Assembly (NCBI GenBank): GCA_030761205.1
Contig: JAULJL010000002.1
Span: forward strand, 42,248,814-42,312,813
Length of the DNA stretch: 64,000 nucleotides
Direction: 5' to 3'
Source: Fremontodendron californicum
Taxonomy: Eukaryota; Streptophyta; Magnoliopsida; Malvales; Malvaceae
Both the position numbers and the translations under genes were made by a program. The notes under the pieces were generated by a model that worked only from the letters and a program-made list of their open reading frames with translations, was not told the DNA's origin and ran no database searches. Numbering within the stretch: the stretch's first letter is position 1; each line of letters starts with the position of its first letter. This document shows, piece after piece, positions 36,476 to 47,920 of the stretch.

Positions 36476-37448
36476 GTCCTTTCTTCTCATTTATAGGTTC
36501 ACAAAAGATTTTAGCATTTTATAAATGCAAATTGTTATATCCATATTCCAATAATTACATTTTTATTCATTGAAATCACACATATTAAACCATTACATAG
36601 TCCATCATTATTCTTTGCCAAGTTGGTTCATGGTCAACCCTTTCTCTTTCCTTCTTTTTTTTTTTGAGTGGCAGTTTGTATTTGGAGGAAGCTCTTCAAT
36701 AGGCTAGAGTCTAGGGGTGTAAACGAGACACCTGTGCTTGCAAGCTACTCGGGTTCGGCTTGAAAAAAACTCGAATTTGACTTAGTCATTGTCGAGTCGA
36801 GCTCGAGCGAGCCAAGTTTGAGTATCCTAATACTTGACTCGAGTAGCTCACGAGCCTAATCGAGCTTTTTTATTTTTAATTAGTATTGAAAAATCTCAAT
36901 TCGAACTCAAACTCGAGCTCGAGCACAAATAATCGAGTTTGAAGTCGAGCATGGGAATCGAGCTCTTTTTTTACTAGGTAAACGAGCCTAATCGAGCGAG
37001 CTCGAGTAGTTCGATTTTTATCTCAAATCGAACTCGAGTTTTAAAAGTGAAACTCGATCGAGCTCGAGCCGAGATTCGAGCCTTGAATTTTGAGTCGAGC
37101 TTCTTACAGCTTGAGCTCGGCTCGACTCGATTACACCCCTAGGCTAGACAACATGACACTGAATGTTGCTCATGTTGGTTGGCCAAACCCTTTGCCCTTT
37201 GGCTTGGTTCTAACCTCTAACCATCAGGTCCAAGCCTACTGCTAGAACTTATCCACATTAGAACAATCATATGAATGTTAAACGCTGTCCCAGTTTAAAA
37301 AGTACTCTAATTTACTCAAATGATAAGCAGACAGAAAATGCATTGGTATCAAGTTATGTGATTACCAAGACCTGCTTCCAAAAGGGAAAAAAAAACTCAG
37401 GTGATTGTTTGAAATTGAAACCATTGCCTCTAATGCTCCTGGTAGCAT
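36476..37448. other. Convergent 3' regions of the Spinster and pyrophosphatase genes
   Basis: Apart from the 430-bp MITE this stretch holds only 3' sequence of the two converging genes. No further open frame of interest. Confidence 0.5.
36712..37141. mobile_element. hAT-like MITE, about 430 bp, GAGCTCGAG-rich
   Basis: Left end TAGGGGTGTAAACGAG and right end CTCGATTACACCCCTA form a terminal inverted repeat with two mismatches. Flanks GGCTAGAG (36702-36709) and GGCTAGAC (37142-37149) look like an 8-bp duplication, with two extra bases TC on the left side. The interior is crowded with short inverted pieces (GAGCTCGAGC, CTCGAGTT, TCGAGTCGAGC), so a single strand could fold extensively. No coding potential. 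It lies between the convergent Spinster and pyrophosphatase genes. Confidence 0.8.
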
Positions 37449-39400
37449 TTACACAAGTGAAAGCTCTCCAGCGGGAATCGATCTTTTGACAAGTTTAGCC
37501 CAAGATTCGTTCGTCTCTGTAATGACCTTAAGAGCATATTCCTGTTCATCATACAGATATAACGTAAGATAGCAGAAGCAGGAAGGAGCTGAGAGGCACT
37601 CTGGGAGAGGGGAAAATGAAACAAAATCAATACACACCTTGCTTGCTGCCTTGTTGCCAAGACCAAACTTGTTAGCCGGTTTTCCATCAGGGATCTTGTA
37701 GTCTCTAAACCAATCCCTAATTGCAGTCAGAGTCCCCTGAAATATCACCAGATGGATGCTCAATATTTTTTTTTTGCAATTTTAAGTGAGATAACCATGC
37801 TTAGACTAGTTAAAATAATTCAATTTCGTAACAAGTTACACTGACGTCTTTAATGCTGGTAATCATAGTAAAATAAGTTAGCAATATCAAGAATCTAACT
37901 TATAATTACAGTATAAGTCAGATCATGGCTTCATTATTCTTGCTGTTGACATGATCAATTATGAACTACAAAGTCTAAAATTATAAGTTTATAACAAAAC
38001 CCTGCAAAGTATGGAGAGAAATACCGGGAAATGCTTCTCAACATCATCAATGTCATTCACAAGAGAAGCCCTTGGATCATCTAATGAGATGGCAACTATT
38101 TTCCAGTCAAGTTCCCCTTCATCAATCATGGCTAAAGCAGCCAAGGGCTTAACCTTCAGAATGTCACCAATCTTTCCCCGGCTATCACCAATCTCAACAA
38201 CATCAACTACGAATTCCATGAAACAAAAACATCAAGATTTCAAAAGCTATTTTTCACAACAAAAAAAAAAAAAAAAGAACTTTGTAATAAATGACTAATA
38301 CTGAAACAAGTATTGGAATTACCAGGGTCATTATCACCAAATGCTCCGTCAACTTCAGAGTTTGCAAAAGATGGGTCTTCCCATGTTTGTGGAAGCAATC
38401 CATAATTCCAGTTTATATTATACCTGAGGAATGAATAGAATTATTCAGAAATGAAGCCTCTAAGAAACACACTAGACAATAAAAACTCACACTAGCAAGA
38501 AGCTGAAACCAAGTCGATTCTAATAACAAAAATCCTATATAAATGTGCTTTGATTCTCTGTAGTTTCATATTTACTAAGTAGAGGCCATGTACTTAACCA
38601 ATCACTCTCTATTTAGCAGACAAGTAACTAAGTTATTTTCAGTCACATACAATGAGCTAAGAACTTGGGTCATTTCTAAATCAAGACAAGTTTCTATGGC
38701 TATAATATGGCATTGCCAAGAATAAAAAAAAAAATCATGGTGAAATGCAAAATCTAATTGCACAATTGATAGAAAATTTAAACATCCTAGCACAAATCAG
38801 TGCTGAAAATAATCCAAGCACTGATGTTAGCAATAAGCTAAACATAATTAAAACCAGATCTTACGGGTAATATCGAAGCTTGCCCTTCTTTGTATCCTGC
38901 TTAATGGGAGTGTATGGCTCATCAGTAGCAACCTCCATTTTTGCACTTGATTCTTTGGGTATCTCAACAATAAAGCTAAAAACACCATCTCCCAAGTGCA
39001 ATGGAACATCATGCCAAGGAGAAATCTAAGCCACCACCAAATCTCAATTACCATCAAAATATATATTACTACAAATACTACTTCTTCTTAAATTAAATTT
39101 CAAGGAACCAAAAAAAAAAAGTGAAGTGAAGTGAAGTGAAAATACCTTCTTGCCCAAAGTATCTTCGAAGAAGACTCTGTAATCAAGGGATTCGGGTTGG
39201 CCTTCTTGCTTGATCTGAAGCTGAGGGTTATAAATGGCATTGCAAGAAAATAATCTTTTGGACAATCGTCTGCCATTATTGAAGCTAAGAGCGTTGCTGC
39301 TGCAGCGTTTCAAAGCGAAGGGCGTTTTTAGGAGCAAGCAGGAAGAGGCCGCGGCGGTGGAGTTGCTGGCGACGGCTATCACTCTGGTTGCTACTGCCAT
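37449..39400 (-). CDS. PPA6: Soluble inorganic pyrophosphatase, chloroplast type, six exons, complete
   Basis: Exons (minus strand) 39400-39146, 39025-38865, 38423-38323, 38206-38025, 37736-37638 and 37541-37449 join in phase to 296 residues. The enzyme hydrolyses pyrophosphate to two phosphates and needs Mg2+. Residues 1 to about 52 are rich in Ala, Ser and Arg with few acids, as in a plastid transit peptide, followed by SCNAIYNPQ. The family I PPase fold follows: SPWHDVPL, FIVEIPKES, KGKLRYYPYNINWNYGLLPQTWEDP, the signature DNDPVDV (D169, D171, D174, metal-binding), DEGELDWKIVAI and the C-terminal NESWAKLVKRS. Length and sequence agree with Arabidopsis PPA6, the plastid enzyme that pulls ADP-glucose and other plastid biosyntheses forward. 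Nothing is missing or broken. Confidence 0.96.
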
Positions 39401-40569
39401 GGTTGATTTTATTTTTGTGGTGGACTCTCAAATCTCAATCAGTGAAGGGAGTGTTTGGGAGTTTGGTAGTTTTCAGTCTTTCTGAGCAAGTGGTTTGCAT
39501 TGATTGGCTTACCTATTATTTAATTAATCTTATCTCTTATATTCCTTTTTTTTTTTGACCTTTTGTAATTTTGCTTTTGAAACTTCTTTAATATTTTTTA
39601 GTCAAATTGTATTATTAATCCTTGTGTTATAATTAAAATACGGATTTAGTCATTCTATTATAATTTGAAAAATTTTGGTACTTATATTTTTCGGAATTTT
39701 AAATTTCAGTCTAATTTTAAACGATGTCAAATTTTCACCGTTAAGTATGTTGACGTGGCGTTAACCATGCTGACGTGACGTTGACTTTGCTGACGTGGCG
39801 AGCTTAGTCAGTAAAATTTTTTCGGTTTTTTTTTCACTTGGCTTACTAACTTAGATGATCAAATGATGTAATTAGTCTCTGTACTTATATCAAAATATGA
39901 ATTTAGTCCCTCTACAATGATTTCAAAAATTTTTTGTACCAGTACTTTTCGGGATTTCTAATTTCGATCCAATCTTAAGTTTCATTTATTTTGCAAAAAT
40001 CAAATCTGAAAAAAAAAATTCTGAAAAATAATAATATAATATTTATATTAATATTTAAAATAATATTATTTTATTAATATAAATATTAAAAAAAGTAATA
40101 TTTATTCGTAAAATATTAAAAATATTTATACTTTAACTATTAAAAGATAAAACGGTAATATTTAGTTGGCTTATAAATTATGCTCAAACAATATCAACAA
40201 ACAAAAAAAAATGAATTAAACCTCAAAGAGTTTAACTTATATTAGGATGATCTTAAAAAGTCATTTTTTAGGTATCGATTAAAAACATGTCATTTCATAT
40301 TTATTTAGAGAATCATAAATAATATCTTACATTCACAAATACTAAATTAATTCTCATTAGTTTTTTTAAACTTAGTTAATGGAATTAAAAGCTTGCTTTT
40401 CTATCTGTTGATCCTTCTTTTTTTTTCTCCCTCTTACATTTCTTTCAATTATTTCATGAAATAAGATTTTTATAGACAAAAATAAAATGAAACAAGTTTA
40501 CGGATATATATATATATATATATATGTGTGTGTATATATATTAATGACTTATATGTATTAATGTAGAGA

Positions 40570-40974
40570 AGTTTTTGCATATACAAATGGCTATCCATGG
40601 CGATTTCTTTTCCAAAATGACCATTTGTCCGACATGCGTAAATGGAACAATTGATTTTGAAAAAGATCATTGCCCGACATGCGTAAATGGAACAAGACTC
40701 CTACCCTCGTTGAAAAATATCTCTTTCCTGATGCCCGAAGTTGAACTTTTCCAAACTCACTACTTCAATATAAAATGAGTTTTTAGAACTGATTTTCCTG
40801 ATAAACCTCCTAAGCCATTTAACTATACCGACGCACCACTTACAGCTAATCTTGGCACTGCACATGGCACAAGACTTAGCAAGATTGCCTTCAATTCTAC
40901 AGTTGAGCTAGTATTACAAGAACCAATCTTCTAACAGTTGAATCACATCCATTCCATCTTCATGGCTATAACTT
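40570..40974 (+). pseudogene. Captured laccase fragment inside the MULE
   Basis: Translation shows the third-cupredoxin region of a plant laccase: CPTCVNGTRLLPSLKNISFL, MPEVELFQTHYFNIK, VFRTDFPDKPPKPFNYTDAP, LTANLGTAHGTRLSKIAFNS, TVELVLQ, then in another frame TVESHPFHLHGYNF, which holds the copper-binding HPFHLHG motif (40945-40965). It is broken by a stop (TGA where family members have Gly, after FNIK) and by a lost base before the HPFHLHG segment. A 55-base piece around CCGACATGCGTAAATGGAAC is duplicated at the left end. The fragment stops abruptly against the right TIR. It cannot encode a laccase; it is host sequence carried by the transposon. Laccases oxidise monolignols and flavonoids in the cell wall. 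Confidence 0.85.
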
Positions 40975-41505
40975 CAATTTTTTTTTTCTATAAAAATCTT
41001 ATTTCATAAAATAAGTTAAAGAAATGTAAGAGGGAGAAACACAAAAAATAAAAGATCAACAGATAGAAAAAGCAAGATTTGAGTTTTTTTTTTTTCATAT
41101 ATTAATTCCATTAACTAGGTTTAAAAAAACTAATGAGAATTAATTTGGTGTTTATGAGTGCATGATATTATTTATGACTCTCTAAATAAATATGAAATAG
41201 CATATTTTTAATCGATACCTAAAAAATGACTTTTTAATATCATAATAATATAAGTTAAACTTTTTGAGGTTTGATTCATTTTTTTGTTTATTGATATTGT
41301 TTGAGCATAACTTATAAGCCAACTAAATGTTACTGTTTTATCTTTTAATAGTTATAGTATAAATATTTTTAATATTTTACGAATAAATATTACTCTTTTT
41401 AATATTTATATTAATAAAATAATATTTATTTTAAATATTAATATAAATATTATATTATTATTTTTTTAAAAATATTTTTCAGAGCTTATTTTTGCAAAAT
41501 AAATG

Positions 41506-44500
41506 TGTCGCAACCTAAAAAATAACGACGAGTCTCATCGCAAGACTTTATTATTCGTTAAGCGTGACATTTAAAAAAAACGAGGAAAAGTCGACTTAAT
41601 TCCTCTAGAAAAATAAAGGTTTTGAAAATGACCTTAAAAAAGACATGGAGTCGCCACCAATCTTTTTTAGCTAGGTGTGATCGGCCACCTATTAAAACCG
41701 GTTTTATAAAAATATTTTAAAAATTAATTAAAATATTTTTAAAACCAATTTCAAGTCTGCGTTAAAACCAGAGAAATCAAAGAAACGGGTTCGGGAGTCG
41801 GTTACGTGCGGGGAAGGATTAGCACCCCCACAACGCCCGTATAAATCGATACCTTATTAACCGTGTGTTATCTCAAGTCTCGATAAAAATTGGTTTTAAA
41901 TTTAGTATTTCAAATTAATTCCCAATTTAAAGAAAAATAATTCCATTTTTTTATTGAAAATGATCCGGAATTTATAAATTCAAAATTTTCCTATATTCCC
42001 CAACAAACGTGGCAAAATATAGAAATTTTTATTAGTTTTGGAAAACTTTCCGAATCATTCTCTTTTTTGAAAGAAAGATATTCCTTTATTAATGATAATT
42101 GATGATATTCCCTCCAGCAAACCCGGTAGAGAACTCATGAATTATTTTAACTCGGGAATATCTTTATATTTTTTTATTGAAAACCATTATCTTTTTTGGA
42201 AACATTTAAAAGAAATGAATATGTATATGCATGACATAAATAAAATGACATAGTACAGTCTAAATAATATAATGCAACCTAAATGACATGACAAATATGA
42301 ATGGTATGACATATAATTTAAATGACATGGAATAAAATAATGCTATCATATAATATGCATGAAAATAAAAATGCAATGCATGAAATGTATTTTTTTCCTT
42401 TTATTAAGGAAATCCGTATATCTAAAAAGATATCCGGCTACCTTAGGAAAATATGTCAAATTAAATATTCTAAAACCAAAATACTTTGTGATTGTTTGAA
42501 AACAATTTTGAGAAGCTTGAATAAAAACTGGGCTAAATTTTTTTAAAATGGCTCTAATTTCCTAAGTTTAAAAATCCGGACTTGACTACCCTTAACCCGA
42601 GACTTGAAAAACCATTTTTAGAGTTTAAAAAGGCTTAGAAACTACCATAAGTCAGTAGCTAACCCTCCTAATCAGCCCACTCTAAGTAAATTAACCAAAA
42701 CAGAAAAATGGTTTCTCTTTAAATTCAATTCTGACTCCACTGTCCAGTTTTAATCCACGATTTTTTACCCTATTTTTAAAAATTCCAAAAATTCTGAAAA
42801 AATTACTGGAGACTCAGGACATGTAAAACTACACGAGAAAAAATCGGCTTAATTTTCGAATCAAAGATGAATTCCCAGAAAAATCAGAGATATATGAGTT
42901 TTTTGGAGGAGAAAAAAAACTGCTTTGTTTTTCTTTAAATTCAATTCTGACTCCACTGTCCAGTTTTAATCCACGATTTTTTACCCTATTTTTAAAAATT
43001 CCAAAAATTCTGAAAAAATTACTGGAGACTCAGGACATGTAAAACTACACGATAAAAAATCGGCTTAATTTGCTGATCAAAAATGAATTCCCAGAAAAAT
43101 CAGAGATGTACGAGTTTTTGGAGGAGAAAAAACTACTTTGTTTTTCTTTAAATTCAATTCTGACTCCACTGTCCAGTTTTAATCCATGATTTTTTACCCT
43201 ATTTCCAAAAATTCCAAAAATTCTGAAAAAATTACTGGAGACTCAGGACATGTAAAACTACACGATAAAAATCGGCTTAATTTTCTGATAAAAGATGAAT
43301 TCCCAGAAAAATCAGAGATGTACGAGTTTTTGGAGGAGAAAAAACTGTTTTGCCAGCACATTTTTTTGTCTTTGATAAAATCATTTAAAAATCAAAGTAA
43401 AAATATTTGAAACTCATAAAATGACTTGAAAGCAGTAGCTAGGACTTTTTGAAAGTTAGATAAAAAATGGCTAAGTAAAAAAAATCACAAAGGTAGAATA
43501 ATCAACTTGACAAACTTAATTTTCCACAAGTGTGCTCAAGAGAGCATGACTTTGAACCATCAATTGGCTCAAGTCATTATTCAAGTGGTATGAACATGAA
43601 ATGCATGAAATAATGCAGCAAACATAATGCATGAAATGCATGGATTTAAAACTAAATATAAGGAAAATGCATGACATAAATAATATGGCCTAGACCTAAC
43701 ATGAACTTGCATGGCAATAAATGCAACCTAGACCTAAGATATGCATGGCATTTTCACAAACACAAGGCATGCTTAATTCAAAAATCCAACCAAATATCAT
43801 GCAAATGCAAAAACCTAACAACTAGCATAACAAAAATACAACACACAATGCAAAACACATGGAGTAGCCAAATGGCCTCAAGCTCCAACAAGCATGGCAT
43901 TTTCACAAACACTTGGTATGCTAGCATGAAAAACTAAGTCATAACACAAAAATCACACAAGCATTTTCACAAACACCTAATATACCAAATCTAAAACATG
44001 CTCACTAAGATATAAAACAAGAATCATGCAAAGAATCACACAAGCATTTTCACAAACACTTAATATGCTAACTCTAAAACATGCTCAAATTTAAACAACA
44101 TGAAAACAGAAAATTAAAAATGCAAAAACATGATATCTAAGACATAAATGGCAACAAACAAAGCAACCAAATTAAATATAACTTAAGAACATGAAATAAC
44201 ATAACACTTAAAACATCAAAAACAAAGAAAATAGCATAAACAATATGGTAAAATAAATTGAAACAACAACTTAAAATAAATAATGTAGGCCATTTGGCCA
44301 TGGTGAGTTTATTGTAAAAAAAATACTTAAGAAAGGAAATGAAGGAAGAACAAGAAATATTATTTTAAAATGAAAACTCACCAAGTAGAGATTAAAATAG
44401 CAAAAAACAAGAATAGAAAATGAAAGTGCAAGAGTTGGTGCTCAAGAGCAACCTCAAGAAGCTAATATTTCAAGCTTTTCTCTTCAAACTTTCCTTTTTT

Positions 44501-46304
44501 TCTAAACTTTTCTTTTTTTGCTCTCAACCAAGAAGATAAAAACTAAGAAAAACTAAGAGAAATCAGCCAAAATGGAAAAGAAGAAACCAAAATCTGCCTC
44601 CCCCCCTTAGGGCTAGCCTTAATGCATGGTTATATAGCCTCCAAGATGTTGTCATTTTTGTGTAACCTAATTTCCATCAAATGGCCAATAATTCAAGATG
44701 AAAAGTCATCAAATTACCACCTTTAGATTAGCATCTCAGCCCTCTCAAATTACAGCTATGCAAAAATAATGTTGACATCTTTCTTAACCTATGTGGTTTA
44801 ATCACCATGGCTTGATCAAAGAGAATGGTTAACTAACTCTTGATTTTTAACCACTTGATTAAAAAAAAAATTAGAAGCTTCCTCCTTTCTTTGGGCTTGG
44901 GTATGCCAGCACATCTCTTTTCCAGCCCAACTCTGATTTTTTGAAAGGCCAAAAAAAGCCCTTTTCGGTTGCTTGGGTGAAATGACCATTTTGCCCCCCG
45001 GATGCAAGTAAATATCAAACGGACTCCAAATTCAATTTTTCTTTTTTTAATACTTCCAAAATAATAAAATATTGAGTTCTGGAAGTTTTCAAAATTATCC
45101 GAGTCCGTTTGCTATTTATTTGGATTTTTTCTTCCCAAAAATGCCCTTTTATGCCCCTACATTTTACCATTTTTAAACGAGCTCCAAATCAAGATTTTTC
45201 TTCACCAATCTCTTCAAAATAATTAAAAAGTGTGATCTGGAAGTTTTCATAATTTTTGGAGCTCATTTGGTATTTTTCGGGATTTATCGGCTTGAATTAC
45301 TGCATAGGAGGCCCGAGATTTGGCCATTTTGCAAACGAACTCGGAATCAAGATTTTCTTTCGCCAATCTCTTCCAAATAATTTAAAAATGAGATTTTCCA
45401 AATTTCAGAATTTTTGGAGCCCATTTGCTATTTTTCCGGGATTTTCCTTTTTGAATTACTGCATAAGAAGCCCGGGATTTGGCCATTTTGCAAACGAACT
45501 CGGAATCAAGATTTTCTTTCGCCAATCTCCTTCAAATGATTTAAGAATGAGATTGACAAATTTTCCATAATTTTCGGAGTCCATTTGCTATTTTTCCCAA
45601 ATTTTTCCAATTTTGCCCTTTTACCTCCGAAACCCGGTTTTGCTCAAAACAAATCCGATTTTTAGATTTTCTTCAATCTGAGCCTTGGGCCATCCTTTTT
45701 AACCATTCTTCATCCATTGGGGGCTTTGGTCTTAACAAGTCGGGCCATTTCTGTGATTCTTCCCGATTTCACCGAAATCCATTAAAAACCCTAATTCTCG
45801 GTTTTCTCCCGGATTGACTTTTTTTTCGGTTTTTCTTGCAAGTGACTTCTCCATTACCCGTAGTCAGTGCTTATCTTTCATTTGGAACCTTCAATTTCGA
45901 CCAGTTTGATCGTTTAAGCACTTTTCCCCAAATTTCTCGGATTAGGGTTTCCTTTCTACTGAATCTCCAAATCCCAACTTCCGAACTCCATATCTTTCAA
46001 TGTAGACCTCGGATTATCAAAATTCTTTCGCCATTTTTCAATTGAACTTAAAATCTTGATTTTGAAAGTGGGTTGACTTTTTCAGTAGTTGACTTTCTGG
46101 GGTTGACTTTTTCGGGTTTGACTTTTTCGGGGTTGACTTTTTTCAAGTTTGACTTTTTTCAAGTTTGACTTTTTTTGCTCGCCCTCTTAAACTAAGTCTC
46201 GGAGTACCACCTGCAGGATGAAAACAGTCTTTTTACACTTGGGAACATCAATATGGGAAGAAAACATACCTGTTTAGTGGTCCGGACAAAATTAGGTGTC
46301 TACA
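41506..46304. repeat. LARD left LTR (4799 bp)
   Basis: Begins TGTCGCAACCTAAAAAATAA, ends AATTAGGTGTCTACA. Inner structure: a stretch of about 215 bp starting TTTAAATTCAATTCTGACTC is repeated three times (about 42711, 42927 and 43140); about 145-bp units around GCAAACGAACTCGGAATC recur at 45027-45600; and several GGTTGACTTTTT phrases lie near 46070-46170. All open frames in it recur in the right LTR and have no family likeness. Confidence 0.95.
42711..43350. repeat. Triplicated unit of about 215 bp within the left LTR
   Basis: Three consecutive copies start near 42711, 42927 and 43140, each running from CTTTAAATTCAATTCTGACT to GGAGGAGAAAAAACT. The copies differ by a few substitutions and small indels, more than the two LTRs differ from each other, so the triplication is older than this insertion. 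The same array lies in the right LTR at about 54272-54910. Confidence 0.9.
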
Positions 46305-46659
46305 GCTGCCCCTCTTTGGCTATTGCTGAGAATCAGGAATCAGGAAAAGATAAACCGACACTAATTTTGTACGGTCAGTGACATCACATGTGAAGGAAAG
46401 GGAAAGGGGTTTCTTTTTCATTTTAATTTTTTTCATTTTCTATTTTTCATTTTTTCATTTTTTTCTTCTTTCTTGTTTTTTTCTTTTTTCCTTTTTTTTT
46501 TATTTTTTTTTTATTTTTTTATTTTTTTTCTATTTTCTCTTTTTTCATTTTTTTTTAAAAAACAATAAATTGAAGATTTTGTCCTTAAATTGAATTCCCT
46601 GCCTAAACAAGGCTCGATTCGTCTTAAGGGAATGAATTCGATTTCAAAAGAAAAATTTA

Positions 46660-47920
46660 TGCTCGAAGGGCTTTAAAATTGGTGCCCGAAGGTCTTAAAA
46701 TGGTGCCCGGAGGTCTTAAAAATTGGTGCCCGGAGGTCTTAAAAATTGGTGCCCGGAGGTCTTACCCCTGAAAAAAGTTATGCCCGGAGGTCTTAAAGAT
46801 GTTGCCCGGAGGTCCTACCTGTGATTTGAAAAATTATGCCCGGAGGTCTTAAAAATTGGTGCCCGGAGGTCTTACCCCTGAAAAAAGTTATGCCCGGAGG
46901 TCTTAAAGATGTTGCCCAGAGGTCTTACCTATGATTTGAAAAAAATTATGCTCGGAGGTCTTAAAAATTAGTGCCCGGAGGTCTTACCCCTAAAAAAAAT
47001 AATGCCCGGAGGTCTTAAAGATGTTGCCCGGAGGTCTTACCTGTGATTTGAAAAATTATGCCCGGAGGTCTTAAAAATGGTGCCCATAGGCCTTACCCCT
47101 GAAAAAAAGAGTTATGCCCGAAGGTCTTAAAGATGTTGCCAGGAGGTCTTACCTGTGATTTGAAAAATTATGCCCGGAGGTCTTAAAATGGTGCCCGGAG
47201 GTCTTAAAAATTGGTGCCCGGAGGTCTTACCTGTGATTTGAAAAAAATGCGCTGTATGCGACTTTAAAAATGATGCCCGGAGGTTTTAAGAATGGTGCCC
47301 GGAGGCCTTACCCGTGATTTGGAAGAAATGCGCTGTATGCGACTTTAAAAATGATGCCCGGAGGTCTTAAGAATGGTGCCCGGAGGCCTTACCCATAATT
47401 TGGAAAAAATGCGCTGTATGCGACTTTAAAAATGATGCCCGGAGGTCTTAAGAATGGTGCCAGGAGGCCTTACCCGTGATTTGGAAAAAATGCGCTGTAT
47501 GCGACTTTAAAAATGATGCCCGGGGGTCTTAAGAATGGTGCCCGGAGGCCTTACCCGTGATTTGGAAAAAATGCGTTGTATGCAACTTTAAAAATGATGC
47601 CCGGAGGTCTTAAGAATGGTGCCCGGAGGCCTTACCCGTGATTTGGAAGAAATGCGCTGTATGCGACTTTAAAAATGATGCCCGGAGGTCTTAAGAATGG
47701 TGCCCGGAGGCCTTACCCATAATTTGGAAAAAATGCGCTGTATGCGACTTTAAAAATGATGCCCGGAGGTCTTAAGAATAGTGCCCGGAGGCCTTACCCC
47801 TGAAAAAAGTTATGCTCGGAGGTCTTAAAGATGTTGCCCGGAGGTCTTAAAGATATTGCCCGGAGGTCTTACCTGTGATTTGAAAAATTATGCCCGGAGG
47901 TCTTAAAAATGTTCTTTGAA
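46660..47920. repeat. Minisatellite of TGCCCGGAGGTCTTAAA units in the LARD
   Basis: The phrase GCCCGGAGGTCTTA recurs dozens of times. Spacing is irregular at first; from about 47229 to 47800 it organises into a higher-order unit of about 80 bases combining GTGATTTGGAAAAAATGCGC, TGTATGCGACTTTAAAAATG and two GCCCGGAGG motifs, repeated about seven times. Confidence 0.95.

Noticed and set aside
42322..46045. Short plus and minus frames repeated at 53881-57607
   Set aside because: They are identical because the LTRs are identical; none has a domain, and LTRs of this type are non-coding.
46378..46593. 71-codon Phe-rich frame
   Set aside because: Translation of a poly-T tract in the LARD leader.
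46660..47920. CRISPR-like appearance of regularly spaced repeats
   Set aside because: Repeats are degenerate and directly abutting, spacers are themselves repeated, and this is plant DNA; it is a minisatellite.
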